This document shows, piece after piece, positions 17,606-26,682 of a DNA stretch of 64,000 nucleotides. The position numbers were made by a program, and so were the translations under genes. The stretch comes from DASQPR01 sp963797605. Lineage in GTDB: Bacteria; Actinomycetota; Actinomycetes; Mycobacteriales; Micromonosporaceae. Every line of letters starts with the position of its first letter. Position 1 is the stretch's first letter. The notes beneath the pieces were generated by a model, which was not told the origin of the DNA, searched no databases, and worked only from the letters and a program-made list of their open reading frames with translations. The stretch lies in contig CAWCPX010000009.1 in NCBI GenBank assembly GCA_963797605.1, forward strand, positions 310,001 through 374,000, written 5' to 3'.

Positions 17606-18109
17606 CTATTGGTGCTCGTAGAAGTCGACGACGATGCCCGTGCGCCGGACGGTCACGATGGCGTGATCGCCGAACGCGTCCATCAGGACGTCATTGAATT
17701 CTCGGCTGCTCATGGCGTCGGCGAGGGCCCGGGCGCGCCGGTAACGGGGTTCGTCGGTGCCCTCGTAGGGGCGGTTGCGATCGGCAAATGCCGACGACAT
17801 CGAGTAGTGGCGACCGGCCCGACCGAGCGTCGGGTGCACGTAGTTGTAATAGTCGGCGACGAGTAGGTCGTCGCGATCGGCGTTCGGGTCGTGCACGGTG
17901 CGGACCCAGAAATCCGAGGCGGTGAAGACGCAGGGCTCTCCGTCGTTGAAGTAGGGCGTGAACTGCCGCCACCCGAACTCGTCGATCTCGGGGTCGTTGA
18001 GCAGGTCGGCCAGCAGCGGTTGAAGCTCGGTCAGTGGCCGCTGGTGCACGCGGCCGGCGGGCGTGATGGTGCCCTCGACTCGGATGCCCAGGAAGTTGGC
18101 GTGACTCAC
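17606..18109 (-). CDS. Hypothetical protein coupled to a DUF6915 gene
   Basis: The protein has 167 residues from the GTG at 18109, overlapping the stop of the upstream gene by GTGA. It contains a run of aromatic residues in FGWRQFTPYFNDGEPCVFTA and VADYYNYVHPTLGRAGRHYS. I recognise no catalytic motif. Tight coupling to the DUF6915 gene suggests that the two products act together. Function unknown. Confidence 0.75.
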   Translation of the reverse strand: MSHANFLGIRVEGTITPAGRVHQRPLTELQPLLADLLNDPEIDEFGWRQFTPYFNDGEPCVFTASDFWVRTVHDPNADRDDLLVADYYNYVHPTLGRAGRHYSMSSAFADRNRPYEGTDEPRYRRARALADAMSSREFNDVLMDAFGDHAIVTVRRTGIVVDFYEHQ

Positions 18110-18498
18110 AGCGTCGCTCCCGTCGGGTGGTCGGTCAGAGCCGCGGCGGCACCGAGCAGTGTGGACAACGGCATTTCCTTGCGTTGGCTGCCGGACATCC
18201 ATGCCTGGATCGGCATGCCGGCGATGTAGTCGGCGGGGCTGGGCAGCCAACCGAGGTCTTCCAGGATGTGCCGTTCGGCGATCAGCCGCACCGGGACGCG
18301 TTTATGTCCCACGGCCAGGGTCACCCCGAAGACGCGCTGGCACAGAAACACCCCGGCGGTGTGGTGGTACATCGAGCGGTGCCGCACGTCACCGATGATC
18401 TGCTTGGACGAGTCGATGAACTCCTCGATCGGCAGATAGATCTCCGGTTCGCCACCCCACTTGCGGGCCGCCGATTGCGCGTGATGCCAGGAATTCAT
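18106..18498 (-). CDS. DUF6915-like protein
   Basis: The 130-residue protein starts MNSWHHAQSAARKWGGEPEI. It contains SKQIIGDVRHRSMYHHTAGV, VPVRLIAERHILEDLGWLPS and PADYIAGMPIQAWM. This follows the DUF6915 pattern, which I know from phages, prophages and scattered bacterial genomes without a defined function. The conserved DxRHR...HH segment could bind metal, but that is a guess. It is first gene of a two-gene operon with 17606-18109. Confidence 0.75.
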   Translation of the reverse strand: MNSWHHAQSAARKWGGEPEIYLPIEEFIDSSKQIIGDVRHRSMYHHTAGVFLCQRVFGVTLAVGHKRVPVRLIAERHILEDLGWLPSPADYIAGMPIQAWMSGSQRKEMPLSTLLGAAAALTDHPTGATL

Positions 18499-18566
18499 GG
18501 GCGCAGCGTAACCGCGCGGTACGACAACGGCGGCCACGGTCGCTGGGCACGCGCTAGCCTCGACCG

Positions 18567-19103
18567 GTGACTCAGATTCTGCTCGTCACCGGCAGCACCC
18601 GCGGCGCCTCCACGAACACGGCCGCGCTCCGCACCGCCCACGCGCTGTCGATCGACGGCGTCGACACCGTGTTCTACGACGGGTTGAGCGACCTGCCAGC
18701 GTTCAACCCCGACCACGACACCGATCCCCCGCCGCCGATCGTGGCCGCGTTGCGAGCGCATATCGCCGCCGCCGACGCGATCCTGTTCTGTACGCCGGAG
18801 TACGCCGGGTCGCTGCCGGGCACGTTGAAGAACCTGCTCGACTGGACGGTCAAGGGCGGCGAGATGGAGGGGAAGCCGGTCGCGTCGCTGAACGTCGCCA
18901 CGGCTCCTCGGGGCGAGCAGGCCCAGGCGATGCTGCGGACGGTGCTCGGCTACGTCGCCGCCGACGTCATCGAGGCCGCGTGGGTGCGGGTGCCGGTGCC
19001 ACGGGACGCCGTCGGTGCCGGTGGCGTCGTCGATGATCCGGTTACCCGTACCCACATCAGCGATCTGCTGGTTTTGATCTCGAAAGCCGTCACTCCACGA
19101 TGA
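18567..19103 (+). CDS. NADPH-dependent FMN reductase family protein
   Basis: The 178-residue flavodoxin-fold protein has the flavin-phosphate loop GSTRGASTNTAALRTAHAL and the characteristic ILFCTPEYAGSLPGTLKNLLDW motif (FMN isoalloxazine contact and dimer helix). Relatives reduce quinones, azo compounds or chromate with NAD(P)H. It overlaps the helicase gene tail to tail by 14 bp. GTG 18567 is the only sensible start. Confidence 0.9.
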   Translation: MTQILLVTGSTRGASTNTAALRTAHALSIDGVDTVFYDGLSDLPAFNPDHDTDPPPPIVAALRAHIAAADAILFCTPEYAGSLPGTLKNLLDWTVKGGEMEGKPVASLNVATAPRGEQAQAMLRTVLGYVAADVIEAAWVRVPVPRDAVGAGGVVDDPVTRTHISDLLVLISKAVTPR

Positions 19104-21312
19104 TGAGCCGCTGGGTGGCGCGGGTCAGCGCGACGTAGAGGTCGTTGCGGCCGCGCGGCGACTCGGCCACGATGTGCGCGGGTGACACGACGACGACCGC
19201 GTCGAACTCGAGACCCTTGGCCTGCCGCACGTCGAGCACGACGACCTGGTGCGTGAGATCGGGGTCCTCGCCGGCCGCGGCCTCGGGCAGACAGCGACGA
19301 GCCAGGTCAAAATCGTTGTCCGCCACGAGTACGGCCAGCCGCCCGTCGCCGACCTCGGCCACCAGTTTCGCCACGACACCGGGCAGCGTGGCGGCGATGT
19401 CTGCGGCCGTGATCGTCTCGGGCTTGACGCCGCTGCTCCGGATCGACCTCGGCACCCGCAGGTCGGGGTCGATCTCGGCGAGCACACCGGCGGCGACGTC
19501 CATGATTTCCGACGGGGTCCGGTAGTTGACGGTCAGCTCCGAAATCCGCCACCGGTCGGCGACGTACGGCGTGAGCGTGTCACCCCAGGACGTCGTGCCG
19601 GCCAGGTCGCTCGTCTGGGCCACGTCGCCGACGAGCGTCATCGAGCGGCTCGGCACCCGGCGCATCAGCGCGCGCCACGCCATGTCCGACAGTTCCTGCG
19701 CCTCGTCGACGATCACGTGCCCGTACGCCCACTGCCGGTCGGCGGCGGCACGCTCGGCAACCGACAGTCCGTCGCCTTCGGATTGGCGGGAGGCGAGCCG
19801 GCCGGCGTCGATGAGGTCGTACGCCATCAGGATCTCTTCGTCGTCTTCGATGTCGCGGGAGAGGATGTCGAGCACGCCCTCGGCGTAGGAGACCTCGGTG
19901 CCGCGCGCGCGTTCCTCGGCTTCGATCGCGGCCGAGTCGTCGACGCCGAGCAGTTCCGCGGCCTCGTCGAGCAGCGGCACGTCGGCGGGCGTCCACGCGT
20001 CCGCGACCGGGCGGGCGAGCTGCGCGCGTTCGGCGTCGGTGAGGTCGGGCGCGGCACTCTCGAGCCGGTCGGGTTCGGCGAACAGGTCCCCGATCAGCTC
20101 CTCCGGCGTCAGGACCGGCCACAGCTCGTCGATCGTCGCCAGCACGCCGGTGTCGTCGCGCAGCTCGTCACGGATCGTGGCCAGGTCGGCGGCGGTGAGC
20201 AGGTTCGGGCCGCCGAGCACGTCGATGCCGATACGGTCCGCGACCTGCCGGGCTAGTGCTTCGATCATGTCGCGTACGAAGATCGGCCGGGCCTGATTGT
20301 GTGGCAGTTTGCTCCGGCGGACGCGGTCGCGGACCCGTTCGCACGTGGCCCGGTCGAAGCGCAGCACGTCGCGGTCGAACGAGATCTCCCAGACGTCGTC
20401 GGGGACCTGCTCGCGATCGGCGATGGCGTTCGCGATGACGCCGGTCATGGCGGTGCGGCCCTTGATTTCGGCGGCGGCGGGCGTGTCGACGGCCTTCGCG
20501 GAGACGCCGGGGAACAGGTCGCCGATCGTGGCGAGCACGACGGCGCTTTCACCGAGGCCGGGGAGCACGCGGGCGATGTAGCGCAGGAAGGTCGCGTTGG
20601 GCCCGACGATGAGCACCGCGCGTTGCCCGAGTTCGGCGCGGTGCGTGTAGAGCAGGTACGCGGCCCGGTGCAGCGCGACGGCGGTCTTGCCGGTGCCGGG
20701 GCCGCCCTGCACGACGAGGATGCCGTCGTGGCTCGACCGGATGATCTCGTCCTGTTCGACCTGGATGGTCTCGACGATGTCGCTCATCTCGCCGGTGCGG
20801 CTGGCGTTCATCGCGGCGAGCAGCGCGTTTTCGTTCGTGACGGTGTCATGCATCTCGGCCGTGGCCGCGGTCGCGTCGAGGACCTCGTCGTCGAAGCCGA
20901 TGACCTCACGGCGGCGCGTCTGGATGTGGCGCCGGCGGCGTACGCCCTCCGGCGCAGCCACGGTCGCCAGGTAGAACGGACGGGCGGCCGGTGCGCGCCA
21001 ATCCATCAACAATGGTGTCGGGTCGTCGCTGTCGTGGTCGTGAATGCCGATACGGCCGATATAGGAATGGGTGTCGTCGGTGAAATCGAGATGACCGAAA
21101 ACCAGTCCATTCTCGACGGCGTTGTATTGCGCGATGTAATCGGTGTACATCGACACGTTTGAATCGCGTTCGCTGCGCGCCTGCTGCGTGCCACCGGGGC
21201 CGGAACCCCGGGCCGCACTGGTCAGCCGCTCGTTCGCGACTTCGCGGAGCGCGTCGAGCCGTCCGTACAGCATGGTGACGTACGATTGTTCGCGGCCGAG
21301 TTCACTTGACAC
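19090..21312 (-). CDS. helD: HelD-family UvrD-like helicase (RNA polymerase recycling ATPase)
   Basis: The protein has 740 residues from the GTG at 21312, with GAGGAG five bases upstream. The N-terminal coiled arm (LGREQSYVTMLYGRLDALRE) is the part that enters RNA polymerase in HelD proteins. Walker A is GGPGTGKTAVALHR near residue 225. Later UvrD motifs include VIVDEAQELSDMAWR, TLVGDVAQTSDLAG, LTVNYRTPSEIMD and VALTRATQRL. Length and layout match actinobacterial class II HelD/HelR, which free stalled polymerase and can protect it from rifamycins. The upstream region is unusual (see 21380 and 21430-22200). I see no copy of the rifamycin-associated promoter element. Confidence 0.85.
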   Translation of the reverse strand: MSSELGREQSYVTMLYGRLDALREVANERLTSAARGSGPGGTQQARSERDSNVSMYTDYIAQYNAVENGLVFGHLDFTDDTHSYIGRIGIHDHDSDDPTPLLMDWRAPAARPFYLATVAAPEGVRRRRHIQTRRREVIGFDDEVLDATAATAEMHDTVTNENALLAAMNASRTGEMSDIVETIQVEQDEIIRSSHDGILVVQGGPGTGKTAVALHRAAYLLYTHRAELGQRAVLIVGPNATFLRYIARVLPGLGESAVVLATIGDLFPGVSAKAVDTPAAAEIKGRTAMTGVIANAIADREQVPDDVWEISFDRDVLRFDRATCERVRDRVRRSKLPHNQARPIFVRDMIEALARQVADRIGIDVLGGPNLLTAADLATIRDELRDDTGVLATIDELWPVLTPEELIGDLFAEPDRLESAAPDLTDAERAQLARPVADAWTPADVPLLDEAAELLGVDDSAAIEAEERARGTEVSYAEGVLDILSRDIEDDEEILMAYDLIDAGRLASRQSEGDGLSVAERAAADRQWAYGHVIVDEAQELSDMAWRALMRRVPSRSMTLVGDVAQTSDLAGTTSWGDTLTPYVADRWRISELTVNYRTPSEIMDVAAGVLAEIDPDLRVPRSIRSSGVKPETITAADIAATLPGVVAKLVAEVGDGRLAVLVADNDFDLARRCLPEAAAGEDPDLTHQVVVLDVRQAKGLEFDAVVVVSPAHIVAESPRGRNDLYVALTRATQRLIIVE

Positions 21313-21379
21313 TCATGCTCCTCATGCGATACAGTTCTCTCAACAAAGGGCTAAAGCATTATGCCCAGCATTAAGACAT

Positions 21380-21411
21380 ACGACGACCACGATAGCGGGT
21401 CGTCGTTTTTT
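21380..21411 (+). terminator. Intrinsic terminator on the plus strand upstream of helD
   Basis: ACGACGACC (21380-21388) pairs with GGTCGTCGT (21398-21406) around a 9-base loop. A run of six T (21406-21411) starts at the last base of the stem. Classical U-tracts are rare in this DNA. There is no plus-strand gene upstream, so it would stop an RNA antisense to the helD 5' end, or an unannotated small RNA. Confidence 0.65.
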
Positions 21412-21429
21412 ATGCCATCGGCTCGGCCG

Positions 21430-22200
21430 ATTGTGCCGATTCATGGTTGTTCCGCCGGTCGTGCCGACCTTTGGTTGCCGGGGCCGCCGCGTATCGGCAC
21501 GACCGAGCGGGGCCGCCACCGTTCGGCACGATCCACCCGAGCCGCCGCCGCTGGGATGGATCGTGCCGAGCCCTGGTCGCCGGGCTGGCCGCGCCGATGC
21601 ACGGTTGCAGGAGGCCGATTGTGCCGACCGATGGTCATCGGGGCCGCCACGGCTCGGCACAGTCGATCCAGGCCGCCGCTCGCATGTCTCGTGGCGGCCC
21701 ATGGTCGCTCGGTTGTGCTGATCCATGGCTGCTGAGGCCGGTTGTGCTGATCCATGGCTGCTGAGGCCGGTTGTGCTGTCAGTGCTGACGTGTCGATGCA
21801 TGGTTGCTGGGGCCGCCACGATTCGGCACAGTCGAGGCGGGCCGCCGCCACTGGGATGGATCGTGCGATCCACGGTTGCTCTGCCGGTCGTGCCGATCCA
21901 TGGTTGATGGGGCCGGTTGTGCCGATGCATGGTTGCTGAGGGCGCCACGATTCGGCACAGTCGAGGCGGGCCGCCGCCACTGGGATGGATCGTGCCGATG
22001 CCACGGTTGCTCTGCCGGTTGTGCCGATCCACGGTTGCTCTGCCGGTTGTGCCGATCCACGGTTGTGCCGACCCATGGTTGCTGGCGGCTGGTTGTGCCG
22101 ATGCATGGTTGCTGGGGCCGCCACGATTCGGCACGATCGAGTGGGGCCGCCATCGTTCGGCACGATTCACATGGAGCCGCCGCCGCTCGCACCGCCTGGC
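21430..22200. repeat. Array of short degenerate direct and inverted repeats
   Basis: About 0.77 kb is built almost entirely from variants of a few words. TTGTGCCGATCCATGGTTGC-type units occur about 17 times. Inverse TCGGCAC words (CCACGATTCGGCACAGTCGA) occur about 8 times. Spacers such as GGGCCGCCGCCACTGGGATG also recur. Unit length varies and is not a multiple of three, and reading frames change from unit to unit, so it is probably not coding. The opposed GTGCCGA and TCGGCAC words could form many local hairpins. It separates the glycosyltransferase operon from helD. Confidence 0.85.
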
Positions 22201-22235
22201 ACGATCGGCCGCCGCGACCCAGGTGGCGGAGAGCG

Positions 22236-23441
22236 TCAGCTTCCGTAGACCGCGCGTTCGATCGTCTCGACGGCGACCCGCTGGCCCGGCGCCCAGCCCT
22301 CGGTCGACACGCTGCCGGCGATCTCCGACGGTTTCGGGCTGTCCGACCGCACGACCTCGCTCAGCATGTCGGCGAGCGCGCCCGGCGTCGGGTCGGCCCA
22401 CCGGGCGTAGGGGCTTTCCAGGTCGGCGCTCGCGTACGGCCCGCCGGACAGCACCGGCACGACCCCGCAGGCGATCATCTCGGCCGGCACGAGGGACACG
22501 TTCGTGAACGACATCGCGATCCCGGCGCGGGCGGTGTTGTAGAGCTCGGCGAGCTTCGCCGTCGTCAGCCGGCCGTGGTTGGTCACCGGGAAGTCGACGG
22601 CGACGGTCGGGTCACCGAACAGATGGATCTGCTGCTCCGGGTGCCGACGGTGGAACTCGTGCAGCGCGAGCACCCCGAGGGCGTACCCGCGCCGGGGGGC
22701 GTCGCGCTTGGCGTAGAACACGACGCCACTGCGCTCGCCCGGGATTGGTCAGGTTGTAGACGCTCGTGTCGCACCCGTACGCGGCGACCGGGGCATCGAC
22801 GTTGAACTTCTCTTTGAGGAGATGGGCGCACATGTTGCCGATGGCGAGGTGCTGGAAACCGAAGCGGTAGCTGTCTTCGGCGAGCGCGTACTCGGAGCCC
22901 TGCGGGTAGAAGAACGGCTCGAAGTCCTGCACGAGGTAGAGGCGCCGGGTCGGCACGTGGCCGCGCACGGCGAGCACGTGGGCGGTCTGCCAGGCGGTCG
23001 CGACGTACGCGTCGAGGGGTGCCAGACCTTCGGCGACGGAGCGGATCTCGGCGCGTACGCGTGGCCAGTATTGCCGGATGACCTGCTCGTGGCGGGACAT
23101 CTCGCCGGCGAACCGGTCGTAGAGGTAGAGCACGCACGTGTGACCGGCGGCTTCGACCGCTTCGATCATGCGGAACATGGTGGTGTGGCCACCGGAGCCG
23201 GGGCCCTGGCGGGGTGCAGATCCAGCCGACGGTCAGCGGGGTGCCAGCGCGTGGGTCGGACCGACGGGGTCACGAGGTTGAGGCGGCGGGAGTCGGCGAC
23301 GTCGTCGAGGAGCAGCGGGAAGTCGAGTTCGGCGGCGCCGAGACGCTGGTAGGCGACGCGGGAGACCCGCTGGGCGAAGCCGCGGGCGCCGTCGTTTGAC
23401 AGGATCCGGATCGCCTCACGGGCCCGGGCCGACTTACTCAT
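22236..23441 (-). CDS. Glycosyltransferase (GT4-like, rhamnan-synthesis type), two frameshifts
   Basis: Three fragments join into a protein of about 400 residues. It starts MSKSARAREAIRILSNDGAR. It goes on through MFRMIEAVEAAGHTCVLYLY, RRLYLVQDFEPFFYPQGSEY and GFQHLAIGNMCAHLLKEKFN, and ends with FTNVSLVPAEMIACGVVPVL. The pattern fits WsaF-like GT4 transferases that extend cell-surface polysaccharides. Shifts lie near 23,200 and 22,742. The start overlaps the stop of the upstream glycosyltransferase by ATGA, so both are one operon. Confidence 0.75.
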
Positions 23442-24661
23442 CTCAGCACCCGCTTGATCTGGTTTTTCACGGTGACCGGCACGATATCCGCTGCGGCCCG
23501 GCGAGACGCGGCGCGGACGGCTTCACCGACCCGACGGCCGGCGCCGGTCTGGTTGGCGAGCGCCTGCGCGTAGACCTCGCCGAGCTTGTCGGCGGCCGCG
23601 TCGAGACTGTATCGCTCGACGACGAGGCGGCGGCCCCAGCCGCCCAGGACGGCCCGGCGCGTCGGCGTCGGCGGCCAGCGATCGGATCTGGTCGACGAGT
23701 GTGCCGGCGCCGGGGTCGGGTGCTTCACCGAAGAAGCCGACGTGCAGGAAGTGCGGGAGCGTTTCCGGTGTGCACGCCATCGAGAAGCCGCCGACACCGA
23801 GCACGATCAGCGGTTTGCCGAACGACAGCGCCCGCAGCGCCGAGCCGCCCATGCCGAGCGCGATGTCGGCGGCCGCGTACGCGGGGCGGGGATCGGAGAG
23901 CGAACCGGTCAACGTGACGGCCTCGTGGCCGAGCGGCTCGTTGACGGCGGCGGCCCGGGCGCGCATCTCGTCGGCGGACGGGCCGGCGCCGACGATGACA
24001 GCCGGAGCCGGGCGTCGTCGAGTTCACGGATCGCCTCGATCGTGCGGAAGATGCCTTCGCCCTTCATGTCGGGCTCGAGACGGCTCACGATGACGAGGGC
24101 GAGTTCGTGGTCGGCGATGCCGCACTCGGCGCGGAACTTCGCTCCGTCGACGGCGCCGATCGAGTCGGCCCGGGTGTTGACCGGTGGTTCGATCAGGGTC
24201 GGGGTGTCGCGGAAGCCGTCGGCGCGGGTGACGAGTTCCTGGCTGCCGAGGATGAGTTCCGGGTAACGGGGAAGCCACGTCGGCACGGCCATGGCGTAGA
24301 TCGTGGCGGTCATCGCGGTGCCCAGGCGCACGTGCGGCCCGTGGAACGCGTCGAGGATCAGCGGGTATTCGTACACGTGGACAAGGTCGGTCTGGTATTC
24401 CTGCACCGCGCGCACGAGGGCGCGGGCGACCGACGGCCGGTAGGGAAGAACCCGCCGGGTGCGTTCGAGCGGGTGCCGCACCAACGTGACGGGGAGGCCG
24501 GCGTCGCGGGCCATGTCGGCGACCGGGCCCGGGACCTCGCCGTGCTGGACGCCGAAGATGGCGACCTCGTGGCCGCGCTCGCGCATCGTCAGGGCGAGGT
24601 CGAGCGCGTTGAGCTGGCTGCCTCCGAGTTCGAGGTGGTGCAGGCCGACGAGCAGGCGCAC
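23438..24661 (-). CDS. Glycosyltransferase family 4 protein, two frameshifts
   Basis: Fragments join into about 405 residues, starting MRLLVGLHHLELGGSQLNAL, the nucleotide-sugar GT-B N-terminus with a GGSQ loop. It then has VHVYEYPLILDAFHGPHVRL, ELALVIVSRLEPDMKGEGIF (start of the donor domain) and ADIALGMGGSALRALSFGKP, which is the donor-binding E/G-rich motif. Shifts lie near 24,000 and 23,655. It is the first gene of the two-gene operon and probably decorates a surface glycan. Confidence 0.75.
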
Positions 24662-24820
24662 GTCAGTTCACCGCCCCGGAAATGTCGGACATGGAGCCTC
24701 CACGAATCGTCGAACACATCGGCACCCGACGGTATTGATTACCGGCGCAGGACAGCAACCGGGGCCCTTCATGTGTACGAAAGGCGACAGTGAGCCGCTC
24801 ACGCTTTCGGCGGCGGCGTG

Positions 24821-24842
24821 GTCCGGAACCGCGGTTCCGGAC
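24821..24842. terminator. 22-bp perfect palindrome after the dehydrogenase gene
   Basis: GTCCGGAACCG (24821-24831) is followed directly by its exact inverse (24832-24842). It starts 10 bp past the stop of the minus-strand gene at 24852 and is most simply a terminator. An operator role for the glycosyltransferase promoter region is possible. Confidence 0.5.
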
Positions 24843-24851
24843 CGCGGTGTC

Positions 24852-25773
24852 TCATGCCGCCCGCAGACCATCAGCGGCTGCTCGGAGGGCGTCGTCGAGG
24901 TCGATGGGCTTGATGCCGAAGGTCTCGGTGGTGCTGCTGGAGTCGATGACGAACGGCTTCGCGAACTGGTAGCGCGTGGCCCGAAGTTCTTTGACGATCG
25001 GGGAGAACAGACCGACCGACCACAACACGGGGTACGGGACGGTGATCAGCTTCGCCTTTCCGGCGCCGTTGACCTCGGCGAACCGGGTCGCCAACTGCGC
25101 GGACGGTCATCGGCCGGGTTGGACGGGCAGAGCCATGCCTGGCCCCAGGCCCGCTCGTCGGTCGCGACGGTGACCAGGGTCCGGGCGGCGTCGGTGATCG
25201 ACGTCCAGCTGTGCGGCACGTCCAGCGGCGCGATCGAGTAGCCGGCGCTGCCCTTGAGCAGCGGCTTGCCGACGCCGGTGCGAACAGCCCGTTGGCCTCG
25301 ATGTAGTCGCTCGCCCGCACCTCGGTCGCCCGGATCCGGCCGGCCTCGTGGGCGGCCAGCGCGTCGCGCCACATGTCGGCGCGGATCCGCAGCTTCGGGT
25401 GGGTCGCGGCCAGCGGCGTCTCCGGCGTGATCGGCGCCGTCGACCGGGCCGTAGCCGTAGAGGTTGCTCATCGTGACGAGGGTCGCCTCGCTGCGCTCGG
25501 CCGCGGTCAGCAGCGACGCGGCGAGCGGCGGCCAGTCGGTCGAGCCACTGGTGGTACTGCGGGTTCGCGCAGTTGTAGAGCGCGACCGCGCCTTCGCGAG
25601 TTCGGCCAGCCGGTCGGCGTCGGTGGCGTCGGCGGCGACGCGCTCGATGGCGGGGTGCTCCGGGCCGGTCCCGCGGCGGGTGACGAGGCGGACGCGTCTC
25701 GCCGCGCTCGGCCAGCATCTGGGCGGTGGCCGATGCCGACGGCGCCGGCTCCGACGATCACGTGCTGTGACAT
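24852..25773 (-). CDS. NAD(P)-binding epimerase/dehydratase-like protein, many frameshifts
   Basis: It starts MSQHVIVGAGAVG at 25773, with AAGGAGATCGAC upstream; this is a Rossmann GxGxxG start. Other pieces are LVTRRGTGPEHPAIERVAAD, ATLVTMSNLYGYGPVDGADH, LRIRADMWRDALAAHEAGRI, YIEANGLF and SIAPLDVPHSWTSITDAART. Together they describe an atypical SDR of about 310 residues. At least seven shifts are needed. It is divergent from the TetR gene at 25896, with two palindromic operators between them, so it is the likely target of that repressor. Confidence 0.7.
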
Positions 25774-25803
25774 GTCGATCTCCTTCGGATCGTGCTCGAT
25801 ATC

Positions 25804-25872
25804 GAGAGCAGTGCTCTCTGTTGTGACCAATAGTCGCACACGATCGGTGCGCAGATGCAAGAGCAGTGCTCT
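25804..25872. promoter_or_regulatory. Twin TetR-type operators in a divergent promoter
   Basis: GAGAGCAGTGCTCTC (25804-25818) is a perfect 15-bp palindrome. AGAGCAGTGCTCT (25860-25872) repeats its core 56 bp away. One sits near each start in the divergent gap between the dehydrogenase and TetR genes, as expected for joint auto- and target repression. Confidence 0.85.
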
Positions 25873-25895
25873 CGAATGTGTGCAACAATCTCGTT

Positions 25896-26584
25896 ATGGC
25901 TGCTCCTTCGATCCGCGCCCGGGTCCGCGCCGAGATGATCGGCGAGATCAAGACGATCGCCCGGCGGCACCTGGAGACCGACGGCGCGAACCTGTCGCTG
26001 CGCGCGGTCGCCCGGGACATGGGCATGGTCTCGTCGGCGCTCTACCGTTATTTCGCCGAGCCGGGACGACCTGCTCACGGCCTTGATCATCGACGCGTAC
26101 GACAAGGTCGCCGACGCCGCCGAGGCCGGGGACGCGGCCGTGACCGACCGCGCCGACGTGCGCGGCCGGTGGCTCGCGACCGGCCGCGCGGTCCGGGCGT
26201 GGGCGCTGGCGAACCCGGCCGAGTACGCGCTGATCTACGGCAGCCCGGTGCCCGGGTACGCGGCTCCGCCGGACACGATCGTGCCCGCCGCCCGGATCGC
26301 GGTCGTGCTGATCGGGATCCTCGCCGACGGGTACACCGCGCGGCACGCTCACCGACGACCGGCGATCGCTGCCGGCCGCCGTGCGGGCCGATCTGACCGC
26401 CGTCCGCGACGCGATCTCGCCGGGGCTGCCGGAGACGATCCTGATGCGCGGCATGATCGGCTGGATCCACCTGTTCGGCGCGATCAGCTTCGAGCTGTTC
26501 GGGCAGCTCAACAACGTGATCGAGGCCCGCGACGAGTTCTTCGCGCTGCAGATGGGCGCGATGGCCGACCTGATCGGGCTCTAA
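25896..26584 (+). CDS. TetR-family regulator, two frameshifts
   Basis: The helix-turn-helix is clear: AEMIGEIKTIARRHLETDGA and NLSLRAVARDMGMVSSALYR, followed by YFAE. An extra C near 26,062 breaks the expected DDLLTALIIDAYDKVADAAE continuation. A second shift near 26,340 precedes LPETILMRGMIGWIHLFGAI. The C-terminal WIHLFG...FELFGQ region matches the TetR_C_33 (WHG) ligand domain. It probably binds the AGAGCAGTGCTCT sites upstream. Confidence 0.8.
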
Positions 26585-26682
26585 CGTGGAGATCCCGCAT
26601 GGCGGGCTGCCGCGCGCAGCGATGTGGCGTGTACGGCTACCGGAGCCGGGCGGCTGCCCGTACCCGTGAAATCTTTAAGGCC

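Noticed and set aside
21313..21420. Rifamycin-associated element in front of helD
   Set aside because: I looked for the GGGGCTTGCGGCAAG-type inverted repeat and did not find it, so rifamycin induction is not claimed.
21430..22200. CRISPR array
   Set aside because: There is no constant repeat length, no unique spacers of even size and no cas gene. Forward and inverted words are mixed.
21340..22401. Long minus-strand frames across the repeat array, with HRHN/GTIHPSGGG-like peptides
   Set aside because: All three minus frames and two plus frames are open. The same repeat word is read in different frames from unit to unit. This is what non-coding GC-rich repeats produce.
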